From Bettongia penicillata ogilbyi (taxonomy: Eukaryota; Chordata; Mammalia; Diprotodontia; Potoroidae): a stretch of DNA of 64,000 bases. The stretch spans positions 1,178,001 to 1,242,000 of the forward strand of contig JAJHZJ010000270.1 of the NCBI GenBank assembly GCA_023548195.1. The letters are read 5' to 3'. Position 1 is the first letter of the stretch. The number at the start of each line of letters is the position of its first letter. A model generated the notes under the pieces. That model was not told the origin of the DNA. It did not search any database and worked only from the letters and a program-made list of their open reading frames with translations. A program made the translations under genes and the position numbers. Positions 1 to 12,444 of this stretch are shown in pieces.

Positions 1-807
1 GGATCACCGTTATGGGGCTCAGAGAGCCAGGCCCTGAGGCTGATTCATGGTCTAGAGTGGTTTTAGGTCCTGTAGACATTGAGTTATAAGAGTGGAGAGA
101 TGCCCTCTTCTTTTGCCACCAAGATGTCTTTGAATGTGAATGAAATGTGTGCAGTGTGGACTGAATGTAGAATGTATATCACTTGATAGAGTGCTGATTT
201 CTGAATTTGCTAAGGGGGAGTTTTGACTGGGGATGTTTGTTGTAGGTTTATTTGATGCAGACTACATAAAATTCTGGTATTTCAAAAGTTCAAGTATTTT
301 AATCTACTTAATTAAAAGATAGTGGATTTATGCAATATTTTGTTTTATGGGCACATAATTCAGGTTCCTTGGACTCGAGATAATTTTTTATTTTTTTCTA
401 AAGAGGAATCTCAAATGCTTAACTTTTTTTCTTTGTTTAATGGAATTAATAACTGTGTAATTGAAATAACACTAATAGTCAGCTGACCTAACTTGGTGAT
501 TCAATGCAGACATTTCTGGCTTGGTTTAAACAGCTGGGAGGAAGACTATATATTTATTTGGAAATAAAATTGATTTTATACAATCTGCTGATGATCAGTA
601 AGACTTAATGAATGATAGCCTCAAGAAACTTAATTCTTATTATTTGGATGGATGAACAGGAAAGGAAAGCACATTTTTCAGTAAGAAAGAAAGTTTCTGT
701 TTAGCCATATAATTTTATAGGCTTGTTTTGTTTTCATTCCCCAGGCTTTCCCAAGAAGGATAAAAATGAGCAGCCCTGAACTCTAGTACTAACAGAGGCA
801 TCAGAGG
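1..807. other. Non-coding stretch, no gene seen
   Basis: AT-rich sequence with short poly-T and poly-A runs. I see no open frame with coding character, no splice-flanked exon and no clear repeat. Confidence 0.5.
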
Positions 808-1013
808 ACAGTGGAAAGATGACTGGGTATAGAATCAGGAGACCTGACTTCAGATTCTCTTACTGGCCCTTAGATATGTGACCAGAGGCAAGTTACCCAA
901 CCTCTTAATTTTCTCATTTGTAAAACTGGAACAGGAACAATAATGATAATTTCATCACCAATCTCACAGGTTTGTTTTGAGAAAAGTGCTTTGTGAAGTG
1001 CTATATTAGTGCA
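808..1013 (+). repeat. MIR-type SINE
   Basis: The core of a MIR/CORE-SINE can be read in order: a 'gacttcagattct' segment, 'atgtgaccagaggcaagtta', 'ctcatttgtaaaactgga', then the 'aataatgataat' segment and a degenerate 3' tail. The copy is old and diverged. The family is assigned from memory of the consensus, not by search. Confidence 0.7.
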
Positions 1014-1763
1014 AATTTCTGTTACATAAGATTTGGATGATTTGAGGTCCTCATAACTTGCACAATTGGTCTCATTTTTGTCACTGATCTTGTAATGTTA
1101 ATGGGATAGGAAGAGCTTCCCCATCCATTGATGGATCTGTGTGACCTACTGTGATCTCTGGCCCAGCTCACAGCTGTGGCAGAGCCTGAATTACATGGAG
1201 CCCATAGTGGGAGGAGCTTTCCCAATGGAATTTTAACTGAAATAGAATGTTGGGGAGAAAGAAGCAAGCGTGAGCAGGTGGAGGAAGGAATTCTGCCTAG
1301 GGGAACTTGTTTGTGGGGAGACCTAACAGAAAGAATGCTTAAGATGTTGGCACTCTCTGGATTGGTGATAAGTACCTTGCTCTCTTACCTCCTGGTATTC
1401 TAATAGTGATGTTCTAAATAAATATTTTGGCTTTGCCTTTGAGAAAGAGAGTTTATTATATTTTACTAATCTACCTTGGATGCATATTTATAGCAGTATC
1501 TATGGGTATCACATGGGCGTTACAAATCTGTGTCCTATTTTTTTCTTCTTCTAATTTTATCTTTTTATTTTCCCTCTCTTTTTCTTTTTTTCTTGTCTTC
1601 TAATATTATCTTGTTCTGATTTATGTAGTCACAAAATAGATTATCCAAGTGACACTGCTGTAGTATTGAAACCCTCTCACTAAATAATTAAGTAGATCAT
1701 CAGCCTTTTGAAAATAGGGTTTTGATCTTCTTTTAGCAAGTTTGTCAAACTTTTTCTTACTTC
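1014..1763. other. Non-coding stretch
   Basis: No gene recognised. The short open frames here have no splice sites, recognisable motifs or coding bias. The middle part (about 1550-1620) is T-rich. Confidence 0.5.
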
Positions 1764-1987
1764 AGGGCATCTAGGTGATGTAGTGGATGGAATGCTAAAT
1801 TCAAGACAGGATCATCTTTCTGAGTTCAAATCTTACCTTAGGCACTAACTTTGTGATTCTGGACAACTCACTTAACTTCTGTTTGTCTTAAGCCATTAGA
1901 AGGAAATGACAAACTACTGAAGTGTCTTTGCCAATACAAACCCAAATGAGATCATGGAAAGTGGGACAAAACTGAAAAATCACTGAA
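1764..1987 (+). repeat. MAR1-like marsupial CORE-SINE
   Basis: Near full length. It starts 'gcatctaggtgatgtagtgg' (tRNA-like head) and continues through 'gagttcaaatcttacctta', 'gacaactcacttaacttc', 'aaggaaatgacaaactactg' and 'gtctttgccaatacaaaccc'. The right half ('tttgccaa..aaaccc..atgg', then 'aaaactgaaaaatcactgaa') separates this marsupial type from plain MIR. Confidence 0.75.
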
Positions 1988-3080
1988 GTTCTTCCTTTGA
2001 TGGATTTGTGATGTCCTCTGCTGGGTCAGGCCTCAGGCCATCTGTGTCTTCTCATCCTGTGCTGTTCTTATCCATTGTCCTTTATGAGTCTCTGGAAAAT
2101 CTACCCAATGTGCAAGAGGTCTGCCTAGACAGCAATAACTGCCAATGTTTTCAGGTATAAAGGCCCCCTTTTAATGGGAAAAATTTTGCAGATTGCCCTC
2201 CCCCACCACATGATAGTGGTTGTACTGTTACTACATGTTGATTGAGAAAGTATATGACCAAGAAGCTTTTGGGAATTAGAAAAATCTTAGCTGTATTGTG
2301 AGGTATTATTTATAGTTCTGTGCATTTGTAGACTTTACAGTTATTCCATAGCCCCTCCCAGGTTCATGTCCTCAAAGTTGGAAACCACTTCTGTGCTTTT
2401 CAGTAGTTCATGCATACCGACGTCTTCCTCAGACTGTGCCTTATGCTTGCCCACGTCTATTCTGGATTGTTTATTTTCTTCGTGATGCCTTCTATGTCAC
2501 TTCTGACATGCAAATCATTATCGTAATGAGCTGCAGCATACTTAGACTCACCATATGCCTGACAATTTTAATTCTTCAGTGATTGTGGTGTTTCATGGTA
2601 GCATCATGTTTCATAATGATAATATGGCTTGGAGAATATTGATGTTAAAGAGATGAGCTTTTGTGTCAGGGAACAGCAGGGAGATCATTGAAATCTCTAT
2701 AGTTTCTCAAGTACAAAATAGCCTACCCTCCTTCTCTTTGTCATTTCTGGGTGCAGTTCACTTTCCCTCTGCTTTCTTTGTCCAAGATAAATGTGATATT
2801 TGACTAACTCAGTGAACTGTCTCGTCAATGGAATATCATTATTTAGGCAGGACACATTTTTCATCCCCCCGTGATTTTTCCCCCCATGCTTGGTCAATTC
2901 ATTTTGAGTGGCCAAAGACCTTAACGGGGGAGACCTTTCAGTATCCTGAGTCTTTACATAATCAGCACAATGTAATCCACAGACAGTAGCATTTGGAGGA
3001 TATTATTATCAATAGGAAGTCTCTTTTTCCTTTGGACTCCATGTAAGTCCTCCATTAATGTTGATCATCCTTGGTGAACA
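1988..3080. other. Non-coding stretch
   Basis: No gene or clear repeat recognised. The minus-strand open frame near 2700-2915 has a low-complexity, non-coding-like composition and was not called. Confidence 0.45.
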
Positions 3081-3100
3081 TAAATATATATATAATATAT

Positions 3101-3140
<40 letters not shown>
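3081..3140. repeat. (TA)n simple repeat
   Basis: Nearly pure alternating TA for about 60 bp, broken near the middle by 'attctgta'. A likely polymorphic dinucleotide repeat. Confidence 0.95.
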
Positions 3141-3148
<8 letters not shown>

Positions 3149-4065
3149 ATGCTGTGCTTGACTGAAACTCCACTCTATTTCCTCATCATCATGGAATATA
3201 GGTGATCCTGTGACCTCCAAGACTTTCCTAGAAGACCATAGACTGTCAGGTTCTACCAAATTTTAAAAGCAAACTTATGATCTGGATGATAGGCCTCTAT
3301 GTTGCTTACACGCCAGCCTAGTCAGGTTTGAAAAGGCTCATCTCTAGCAGATGGACTGCCAACTGATGATAGTCATTGACCATTGTGACTTGTGAAACAA
3401 AGGAAAACATACAATCATCCTCTGTGCTCTGTGACCATGTTTTTGTTCTGCAGTGATTTTGGTGTACTAGTTGGGGAGAAAGGTGTTAGCCCATCTACAA
3501 ACACGAAGTTAATAAAGAAAGCATTTTTAAAGTATGTACTATGTAGTAGGCATTTGAGATGAAGAACAAAAGCCGTTCCTGTTATCATGGAACTTGATGC
3601 TTCTGGAGGGGAAGCAGCACAAAGACAGCCTGTCCCATGAAAAAAGTGCTGAATTTCAAATCAAGGAAATCTGATTTGGGCTCAGATGCTGACTCTGCTA
3701 CTTGCTACCTATTTTGCCTGGAATAGAGAATGTGAGTGAGAGGAAAAAAAAAACAGTGATTGCTGGTACAATAATGATTGCCCACCAAGTCCCACCAATG
3801 ATGTCAACATGCTATTATTAGAGGAATCAGATTGTAGCAGTATTGACATTATCACTGTGAATGGAACAAGAAAACAAAGGCGTTGAAGGGTGATGATTCA
3901 CAAATTCAATTCTTATTGGAAAGAGAAATAAAGGAGTTGGTGAGGTTGCTTCCATTTTATACCCAAAGGCCATAAGAAACATAATTTTATGGGGAAATTA
4001 GTTATCTTACCTTGTACTGTTCGTATACAGACAGATTAGAAATAAAAGAAAAGAGAGGGAGAGAA
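3141..4065. other. Non-coding stretch with decayed repeat pieces
   Basis: Contains a diverged interspersed repeat around 3508-3620 ('agtatgtactatgtagtagg', then 'tcatggaacttgatgcttct') of the class ending in 'catggagcttacattct', and a MIR-like fragment around 3640-3730. The rest is featureless. Confidence 0.4.
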
Positions 4066-4243
4066 TAGGCAATTATTAAGAACCTACTATGAGTCAAGCA
4101 TTGTGTTAAGTACTTTACAGTGTTATCTCATTTGATCCTTATCACAATCCTAAAAAGTAGGTCCTGTGATGATCCTCATTTTGCAGTTGAGGAAACTCAG
4201 GGAGACAGAGGTTAAGTGATTTGCCCAGGGCCACACAGCTAGG
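4066..4243 (-). repeat. MIR-type SINE
   Basis: The reverse-complement MIR order is visible: 'aacctactatgagtcaagca', 'tatctcatttgatcctta', 'cattttgcagttgaggaaac' and 'ttgcccagggccacacagct'. Confidence 0.8.
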
Positions 4244-4359
4244 TGATCCACAGCCACTGAAAAGAAATCACAGAAGGAAAAGCAGTTGGATTAAGGATGT
4301 CTATCACTTTACAAGTGCATAAGTAAGAAGGTAAGAGTTGAGCAGTCTTAAAGGAAGAT

Positions 4360-5140
4360 GGACAGGAAGAAGTCAAGGTAAGGAGGGAGTACATTCTAAG
4401 TAAGCATGGTGGACAGCCAGTATAAGGCACGGAGGCAGGGATCATGTCAAGTAGGCCAGCAAAACTTGATTGGATTAAGCGGAAAACTAGGGAGGGAACA
4501 GGCTATAAAGAACTTAACTGCCCAAGTAGAGTCATTTATATTTGATACTTGAGGTAATAGGAAGCTTCTGGAGCTTATTGTATAGGGAGGTGATTTGGTC
4601 AGTTATCACTTTGACATCACTTTGAGTAGGGGATGTAATGGGGAGGATTTATGTCGGGGAAGCCAATTAAAAGCTATCATTCTAGTGCAGGGGAGAGATG
4701 ATAAAGGAGTAAATTAAGGGTGTTTGCTGTGTCAGTGAAGAAAAGGCTGTTTACATAAGAGGTGCTGAGAAGGTTGAAACACATTTGCGATGGATTGGAC
4801 ATGTAGGGTGAGAGTGAGTAAGGTGTTATGGATGACATTGAAGTTAAGAGCTGAGGTGACTAGAGGTGATACCCTAGACAGTAATTAGGAAGTTGGGAAG
4901 AGTAGGGTTTTTTTGGGAAAAGAATGAGTCCTGTTTTGGACATGTTGAGTTTTAGATGCCTATGAGACTTCTGATTTGAGATTCCCAAAGGGAGGTAGCT
5001 GATAGAGGACTTGTGTAACCCAAGAGATAGACTTAGGCTGGGTATGTAGATTGGGAGGCATAGCTGTGATGATAGTGGGACCCATGGGAGCTGATGAAAC
5101 AGATCAAAGGAAAAGAGAAGAGGGCCCTAGACAGAGTATT
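4360..5140 (+). repeat. Ancient mammalian interspersed repeat, name uncertain
   Basis: The text resembles a widespread old mammalian repeat with purine-rich phrases such as 'ggtgatttggtcagttatc', 'gcaggggagagatgataa' and 'ctgttttggacatgttgag'. A second copy of the same class appears at about 42670-43190. I cannot name the family with certainty (CR1/L3-type is one possibility). Confidence 0.45.
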
Positions 5141-5499
5141 GGAGATACTCATAGTGAGTGTGATCTGGATAAAGATCCAACAAATGAGACAAAGGAGTGG
5201 TCAGATAGATAGGAAAACTCAACTCGTGTGGGTACTATTCGTTCTTGTTGGGTATTTGCCTGGAACAGTGACAGGGATATGCTTCCCATATTGTCAGTAC
5301 AGACGGATGGAGAGAATGCCACCAATCATCAACACATTATCATTAATGTTGATGGTTTGAACCTCCCTTCTAGCTGAACTTTGTGTATGTATACCCTAAA
5401 GTGTGTAATAATGAACATTTGTTTTAAAAGAGATTTATTCCATCATCAACCAAATACTTCATATCTTGGGGCTTATTTGGGAAGGCTTAAATATTAGCT

Positions 5500-5722
5500 G
5501 TTGTTCAGTTGTGTATGACTCTCTGTGATTCTGTTTGGGGTTTTCTTGGCAAAGCGGTTTGCCATTTCCTACTCCAGCTCGTTTTACAGATGATGAAACC
5601 AAAACTGAGGCAAGCAGGGTTAAGTGACTTGCCAAAGGTCACACAGCTAGTAAGTGTCTGAGGCCAGATTTGAACTCAGGAACATGTCTTCCTTCAGGTT
5701 TGTGCTACCTTGTTGTCCAAAT
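5500..5722 (-). repeat. MAR1-like CORE-SINE
   Basis: Reverse complement of the same type as at 1764-1987: 'tttcttggcaaagcggtttg', 'ccatttcctactccagctc', 'cttgccaaaggtcacacagc' and 'gtgtctgaggccagatttga'. Confidence 0.8.
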
Positions 5723-7464
5723 GTTAGCCACCAAGTAAGTCTTATAGTGTACTAGACTGATGTTTATGCAGTGTTAAAATCTTGAAAGTCTGCCAGATGT
5801 TATCCTGAATTTTAGTCTTTATTTCTTAGGCCCTTTAGTTTGAAGATTTTTGTGATCTAGATTGGTTTGGAAAGCTAGACCAATTGAGTGTGGAAGCATA
5901 TCTTACTGCCTTTCATCATATGGGAATTTGCAGGTCGGTACTCCTTAATAGAGTCATGAATTGATAAAGACCCCTCCTGATCTTTCTTTCCCATAGTATT
6001 CTATTTTATTATTAGATGACTCCGCCCGTGCCTTCAATGTAACCCTACAGACATAATAAACATTAGTTATATCTCAGAATACTAGTCTTAACTACCTTTT
6101 GAATCACTCAATTCAATTACGTTGCTATTTGGTTTCCTTGGATTTGGTCATTTGCAAACATATAAAAGGAAATCTGCATTGAAAATTACGAGGGTTATTC
6201 GCTTAAAATTTCCTTAGCCAAGGTGAGTTATTTTTGTAATATCCTTTTTCATCTCTAATCATAGCAACCAATTCCTATTGAACTTACAACCATCGAAATT
6301 TGAAGAAGTGGGCTTTAATGGCCCCTCTAGAGTCCCTGGAAAATGTCAAATTACTTATTACTTCTAAGCAGAAGCAATAAGCCTCAAGTTATATGTTTCT
6401 TTAAAAACTTTTTTTTTAATGCAGATACGCAATCCCCTGTGGTGTTAAAAGGAGTTTGCATTTTGAGAGGAAACTAGTCTCCAGGGGGTTTAGTTTCACA
6501 GTCTCTCTGGTACTTTCTTTTGAAAACATGACCCCCCAGGTAATTTTCATTTTTGTGATAAGTGGGGATTTGAACTTAAATATATTAGTGGTAGAAAATA
6601 AGGTCCTCATAGTTGGAATACTAATGATATTAATGATGATTATTGAGCTGAATTAATGATGATAATCGACCATTTTATGGGTGGGATTGTGACCATCACT
6701 GATGTAGCTTGCATTCTTTTCAAGTTTTCTCATCCTTTGTGATTTTGGACTGTGTTTTCCTATCAGTCTCACAGAGACTTTGTAATATGGTAGAAAAAGT
6801 ACTTTGTGACTATGGGGCAAGCCTCTGTTCCTCAGTTTCCTTATCTGTAAAATAAATGATAACATAGTGCCTGCTTTGCTAGATTGTTGTTCTAGTATCT
6901 CAGTGGCAGGGGTCAGTGTTCCATTTGGGCTATCCATGAGGTTCAGTTTCCTCAGGAGTCTATCATTTCATTGGTTATTGGAAAGAGATCACACAGTGAG
7001 GGCACTACTATTTAAATGAACATTTGCAGCCAGTGCCCAACTCTGTGAACCATTTCCCAGTTTCTGCCATTCTGGCCATTGTTGCTTTGGAACGTAAAGA
7101 GGAGCGAACGGAGCTGAAGGCCATGTTGTAGTTTTGTCCGTTTTCTAGGTTTTTCTGTTTTTGGCTGTGGCCAAAAATATTCCCCGCTTGGTAGTCAGCG
7201 TTCTGATAACGAGTGTCTTCATGTTTAGCATCTCTTGTCCAAACTGCACGGGAAGGCTTACCAAGCCTTGCTAGAGCTTATGCTGTACTGGTAAAACCTT
7301 GGAAAATGTGGGCTTTCCAGAAGGACTTTAGTGGATCTTTACTAGTTATTGTTATGCACCACATTCTCATTAGAAATTTCCTTCCAGAGGGTATACAGTA
7401 TTTATAAATATCATCTCAGGTGGCTGTTTTTTTTTTCTATTTGGAAAGATGGGAAATAACGGTA
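5723..7464. other. Non-coding stretch
   Basis: No gene recognised. A MIR fragment in plus orientation can be seen at about 6780-6905 ('cctcagtttccttatctgta'). The remaining open frames are short and lack splice context. Confidence 0.45.
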
Positions 7465-7640
7465 ATCATTATTATAATAGCTATCATTTACGTAACATAG
7501 ATAAATATATACATTTTTATAAAAGCACTTTAAATGCTTTAAGACTGGTAAATTGAGTTACGTATGTTATCTTATTTGATCCATACAGTAACTGGAAGGT
7601 TGAAATAGAAACTGAGAGTGGTTAAATGATTTTTCCTCAT
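7465..7640 (-). repeat. MIR-type SINE, degenerate
   Basis: Inverted MIR pieces: 'attataatagctatcattta', 'ttatcttatttgatccatac' and a weak 3' core. Heavily diverged. Confidence 0.5.
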
Positions 7641-7799
7641 GACTGATTTCTGGGAACAGACGGATTTCTTCTTGTCCAATGCTAGTGGTGTCATTTCGTG
7701 AATCTCAGTATTCAGGGCCAAGTGTGTAACATTTATGTCATTTCTTGGTTTGGAGTAGAGTGGGGGAAAGTTGCTAATGCATGAGGAAGGAAGGTAGAA

Positions 7800-8046
7800 A
7801 ACAAGCATTTAGAAAGCACTTTCTACATGTCAGGCACCATAATAGGTGCTTTACAAGTGTTGTCTCATTGCAGCTGCCTGGTAGGTGGGAGCTGTTTTAT
7901 TATCCCCATTTTACAGTTGAGGAAACTAAGGCAGACAGTGGCTTAGTGACTTTTCTAGGGTTACACAACTAGTATTTGAGGTCAGATTTGAACCCCCTTC
8001 CCTGGCTTTAAACCCAGTGCTCTATATACTGCATCACCTAGTTATT
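7800..8046 (-). repeat. MIR-type SINE
   Basis: Full reverse-orientation copy: 'ctacatgtcaggcaccataa', 'ttatccccattttacagttg', 'gggttacacaactagtattt' and 'gctctatatactgcatcacc'. The last is the inverted tRNA-like head. Confidence 0.8.
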
Positions 8047-8467
8047 AAACTACTTTTTAGACTAACACCATTCATTGAGACTATCCCTCAGTGCTCCATC
8101 ATGGTGTTGAGGTAACCCTAAGTTATCAGAGACTACCAGAATAAAGCATAAGTTCTGGCAGAACCTATCCCAACTACAAAGGATTTGGGTATGAGCCTTG
8201 TCATGAACTGTGTGTCTGTCTCCTCAGGATAAGATATATTCAGAGAGTCTGGAGATACTAGTGAGTCTTCCTGACTTCCAGAACTCCAGGCCTCCATCTG
8301 CTATACTAGTACCTACCTGCCCATGAACACAAATATAAGCAGTTTGGAGAGACTCATTGCAATAGGCTTGGCCACCAGATATGGCATTTTGGGTCATAGC
8401 AGCTCTTTAAATTGTCTATCAAGGTTTTAGTCTTCATAGCTAGAATGTCTTGGAATAGCATTAAGGT
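8047..8467. other. Non-coding stretch
   Basis: No gene or clear repeat. It ends where the 3' end of the minus-strand L1 begins. Confidence 0.4.
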
Positions 8468-10534
8468 TTTTTTCAAAAACCATTTTAATTAAATTGAATT
8501 AAATATTTCCCAATTATATGTAAAAGAATTTTTAGACCTCAATTTTTATAATTTTGGATTCCAAATTCTCTTTTTCTCTCTCCCTTCTTCCCTCATTGAG
8601 GAACAAGCACTTTGATTTCTGTTGTCCATGTCAGGTCATGCCAAACATTTCCATATTAGCCATGTTGCAAAGTAGAACGCACACCAAAGAAAACAATAAA
8701 AATTAAAAAAACTTGACTCTGTACTCAGAATTCATCACTTCTCTCTCTGGAGGTGGATAGCATTTTTCATTGTGCGTACTTTTGAATTGTCTTGCATTAT
8801 TATCTTGATCAATTGAGTCTTTCACAGTTGATCATCCTTACAATATTGTGGTTACTGTGTACAATATTCTTCTGGCTCTGTTCACTTCATTTTGTTCACA
8901 CGTAAGTCCTTCCAGGTTTTTCTGAAATTATCCTACTTGTCATTTCTTAAGGCACAATAGTATTCCAACAGTCATATACCACAGCTTGTTTAGCCATTCC
9001 CCAACTGATGGGTATTCCCTCAGTTTTCAGTTCTTTGCCACCACAAGAGCTGCTAAAAATATTTTTTGTACAAATGGGTCATTTTCCCTTTTCTTCAATC
9101 TCTTTGGAATGTACAGACTTAGTAGTGGAATTGTTGAGTCAAAGGGTATGCCCATTTTTATAGCTCTGTGAGTGTAGTTCCAAATTGTACTCTGGAATGA
9201 TTGGATCATTTCACAACACCACCAACAGTGCATTAGTGTTCCAGTTTTTCCACATCCCCTTCATCATGTCATTTTCCTTTCCTGTCATGTTAGCCAGTGA
9301 GAAAGATGTGAGATGCTGTCTCAGAGCTGTTTTAACTCAAATTTCTCTAATAAGTAGATATTGAGAGTATTTTTTCATGTGATTATTGATAGCTTTGCCT
9401 TCTTCTGAAAACTGCCTATTCATATCCTTCGACCATTTATCAACTAGGGAATGGGTCTTATTTGTATAAATTTGGCTCACTTTCCTATATATTTGAGAAA
9501 TGAGGCTTTTCTCAGAGAAACTTGTTGCAGATTCTCCCTGTCCTAGTTCTCTGTTTCACTGCTAATTTTGGCTGTGTTAGTTTTATTTGTGCAAAAGCCT
9601 TTTAACATGTAATCAAAGTCATTTGTTGTACTTCTGATAATCTCCTCTGTCTCTTGTTTGGTGATAAAGTCTTCCTTTATGCATAGCTGTGACAGGTACA
9701 TTTTCTACACTTCCCTAATTTACTTGTCATATCATCTTTTATGTCCAAATCAATTATCCATTTTGCCCTTATATTGGTATACTATGTGAAATATTGCTCT
9801 GTGCCTAGTTTTTGCCAAACTGCTTTCTACTTTTCCCAGTGATTTTTGTCAAATACTGAATTTTTACCCCAGTGCTTGGATCTTGGGGTTTACCAAATAT
9901 TGAATTACTGTGGTCATTTCTTGACTGTGTATTGTGTACTTCCCATTCCACTGATCCACCACTGTATTTCTTATCCACCACAAGATCGTTTTGATGATTA
10001 CTGCTTTGTAATATAGTTTGAAATCTGAAACTGCTGGGCTGTCTCCCTTAACATTTTTTTTATTGATTCCCTTGATATTCTTGACCTGTAGTTCTTTCAG
10101 ATTAATTTTATTACTATTTTTTTCTAGCTCTAATAATAATTGTTGGATAGTTTGGTGGTGCTGAATAAGTAAATCAATTTATGTAGAATTGTCATTTTTA
10201 TTGTATTGACTTGACCTACCCATGAGCCATTACTATTTCTCCATTTAGTTAGATTTATATTTGTGTGAAAAGTGTTTTGTAATTGTGCTCACATAATCCC
10301 TGGATTTGTTTTGGCAGGTAGACTTCCAGGTATTTTATATTGTCTGTAGTTATTTTAAATGGAATTTCCATCTCTTGCTGTGGGTTTTGTTGGTAGAGTA
10401 TAAAAATACTGATGATTTATGTGGACTTTTTTGTACTCTTGTAGCTTTGTTGAAGTTGTCAGCTAGTTATTTTAGTTGATTCTCTAAGACCTCTAAGAAT
10501 ACCATCGTGTCATCTATAAAGAATGATACTTTTA
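8468..10534 (-). mobile_element. L1 'A', 3' half (ORF2 C-terminus and 3' UTR)
   Basis: Minus-strand LINE-1. The 3' UTR lies to the left, followed rightward by the ORF2 C-terminal region; the open piece at 9027-9233 contains the C-rich 'HCWWCCEMIQSFQSTIW' segment typical of L1 ORF2p. Further right is reverse transcriptase territory full of stops and frameshifts. The element breaks off at the phrase 'ctataaagaatgatacttt' and resumes at 21213 with the same words, so it was split by the plus-strand L1 at 10535-21212. A dead copy with no intact ORF2. Both halves together are about 6.6 kb, the usual full-length L1 size. Confidence 0.85.
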
Positions 10535-11699
10535 GGGGTGGAGCCAAGATGGTGTAGGGATAACAGGGAATTGCCAGAGCTTTCCCCAGTTTCCCTAGGA
10601 AACAGTGTGAAATCAAGCCACAAAAAGAATTCTGGAGCAATAGAATCTACTAAAAGATGGAGTAAAACAATTTTCCAGCCCAAGATAACTTAAAAGGACT
10701 TCAGGGAAGGTCTGTCTTACTTGGATAAAGGAAAGTGCACTCCAGCACAGGTGGTGTCCAGGCAAACCAGCAGGAAGCTCTTAGCCACAGCACAGATGAG
10801 CAATCAATGATGCTGCGGTCTGTGTTCATCAGGCCAGTGGCACAGCAGGCCAGCTGTAAAGCCTCCAGCCCCAGCACAGGAGGCAAACTGTTAGCCCTGG
10901 AACTCAGGACATGACTCAGGGCATGGCTAGAGTGGCATACTCCAGCACACTGGGCAGGCCACAAACACCAGAAGCCCAATGCAGAAAGTCAGTTTCCAGA
11001 CCCCTGGGCCCCAGTGAAAGAAGCTTAGGACAGTGCCCCTCTATCCTAGAAGCATTAAAAATGAGTGAAAACCAAAAAGAGCCCTGATTATAGTAAGCTA
11101 TTATGGCAACAGGGAAGGTCAAAATATAAATTCAAAAAGAGGACAACACTGTCAAAATATCTACATGTGAAGCCTCAAAAGGGAATATGAATTGGTCTCA
11201 AGCCCCAAAAGTCCTCTTGGAAGAGCTAAAAAAAGGATTTTAAAAATTAAGTGAGAGAGGTAGAAGAAAATTAGGAAAAGAAATGAGAATTATTTAAGGG
11301 AATTATGAAAATAGAGCCAACAGCTGGAAAAGAAAGCACAAAAATTGACTGAAGAAAACAACTCCTTCAAAATAGAATTGGCCAAATGGAAAAGGAGACA
11401 CAAAATCTTTTTTTTTTAAAATTTATTTATTTAACTTTTCACATTCATTTTCACAAAATTTTGGGTTCCAGATTTTCTCCCCTTTTATCCCCTCCCCCCA
11501 CCCCAATACACCAAGCAATCCAATTTTCCCTGTCTCCAAGCTGCCCTCTCTTCTATCATCCCTCCCTTCTCTTGTCCCCATCTTCTCTTTTGTCCTGTAG
11601 GGCCAGATGACTTTCTATTCCTCATTAACTGTATGTCTTCTTTCCTAGTAGCAACAACAATACTAAACAGTTGTTCCTAAAACTTTGAGTTCCAAATTC

Positions 11700-11735
11700 T
11701 CCCCATCCCTCCCTCCCCACCCATTCCCCCTGGGA
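11700..11735 (-). other. G-tract in L1 3' UTR, G-quadruplex-prone
   Basis: On plus this reads as successive C-runs ('ccatccctccctccccaccc', then 'ccccct'). The L1 sense strand therefore carries at least four closely spaced G-runs of three or more. G-rich polypurine tracts in the 3' UTR are a known feature of mammalian L1s. The same tract recurs at 45330-45366. Confidence 0.55.
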
Positions 11736-12239
11736 AGGCAGGCAATTCAATATAGGCCCTATCTGTGTAGTTTTGCAAATGACTTCCATGATAGTCGTGT
11801 TGTGTAAGACTAACTGAATTACCCTCCATCCTATCCTGCCCCTCATTGTTTCTATTCTGTCTTTTGATCCTATCCCTCCCCGAGTGTGGACTTCAAATTG
11901 CTCCCTCCTCCCATTGCCCTCCCTTCCATCATCCCCCTGTTGTTTATCTCCTTCTCCCCCACTTTCCTGTACTGTAAGATAGGTTTTCATACCAAAATAA
12001 GTGTGCATTTTATTCTTTCCTTTAGTCAAATGTGATGAGGGTAGACTTCTTGTTTTTTTTCTCAGCTCTCCTCTTTTTCCCTCCACTAAAAAGTCTCCTG
12101 CTTGCCTCTTAAAAGACATATAATTTACCCCATTCCATTTCACCCTATTTCCTCCCCCTACCTTTCTCTCTCATCATTTACCTTAATTTCTTTTAAGATA
12201 TGGTCCCATCCTATTCAATTCACTCTCTGCTCTCTGTCT

Positions 12240-12310
12240 CTGTATGTGCGTGCATGTGTGTATGTGTGTGTGCATGCACGCATGTACGTGTGTGTGTATG
12301 TGTGTGTGTG
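12240..12310. repeat. TG/CA-rich microsatellite inside C1
   Basis: Alternating TG with CA/GT interruptions ('tgtgtgtatgtgtgtgtgtg'). It lies in the 3' UTR of C1, at the same place as the CA repeats in C2 (17659-17691) and D (about 45885-45935). Confidence 0.85.
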
Positions 12311-12444
12311 ATCCCACCAACTACCCAGATACTGAAAAGTTTTAAGAGTTACAAATATTGTCTTTCCATGTAGGAATGTAAACAGTTCACCTTTGGTAAG
12401 TCCCTTCTGGCTTCTCTTTGCTGTTTCCTTTTTCATGCTTCTTC

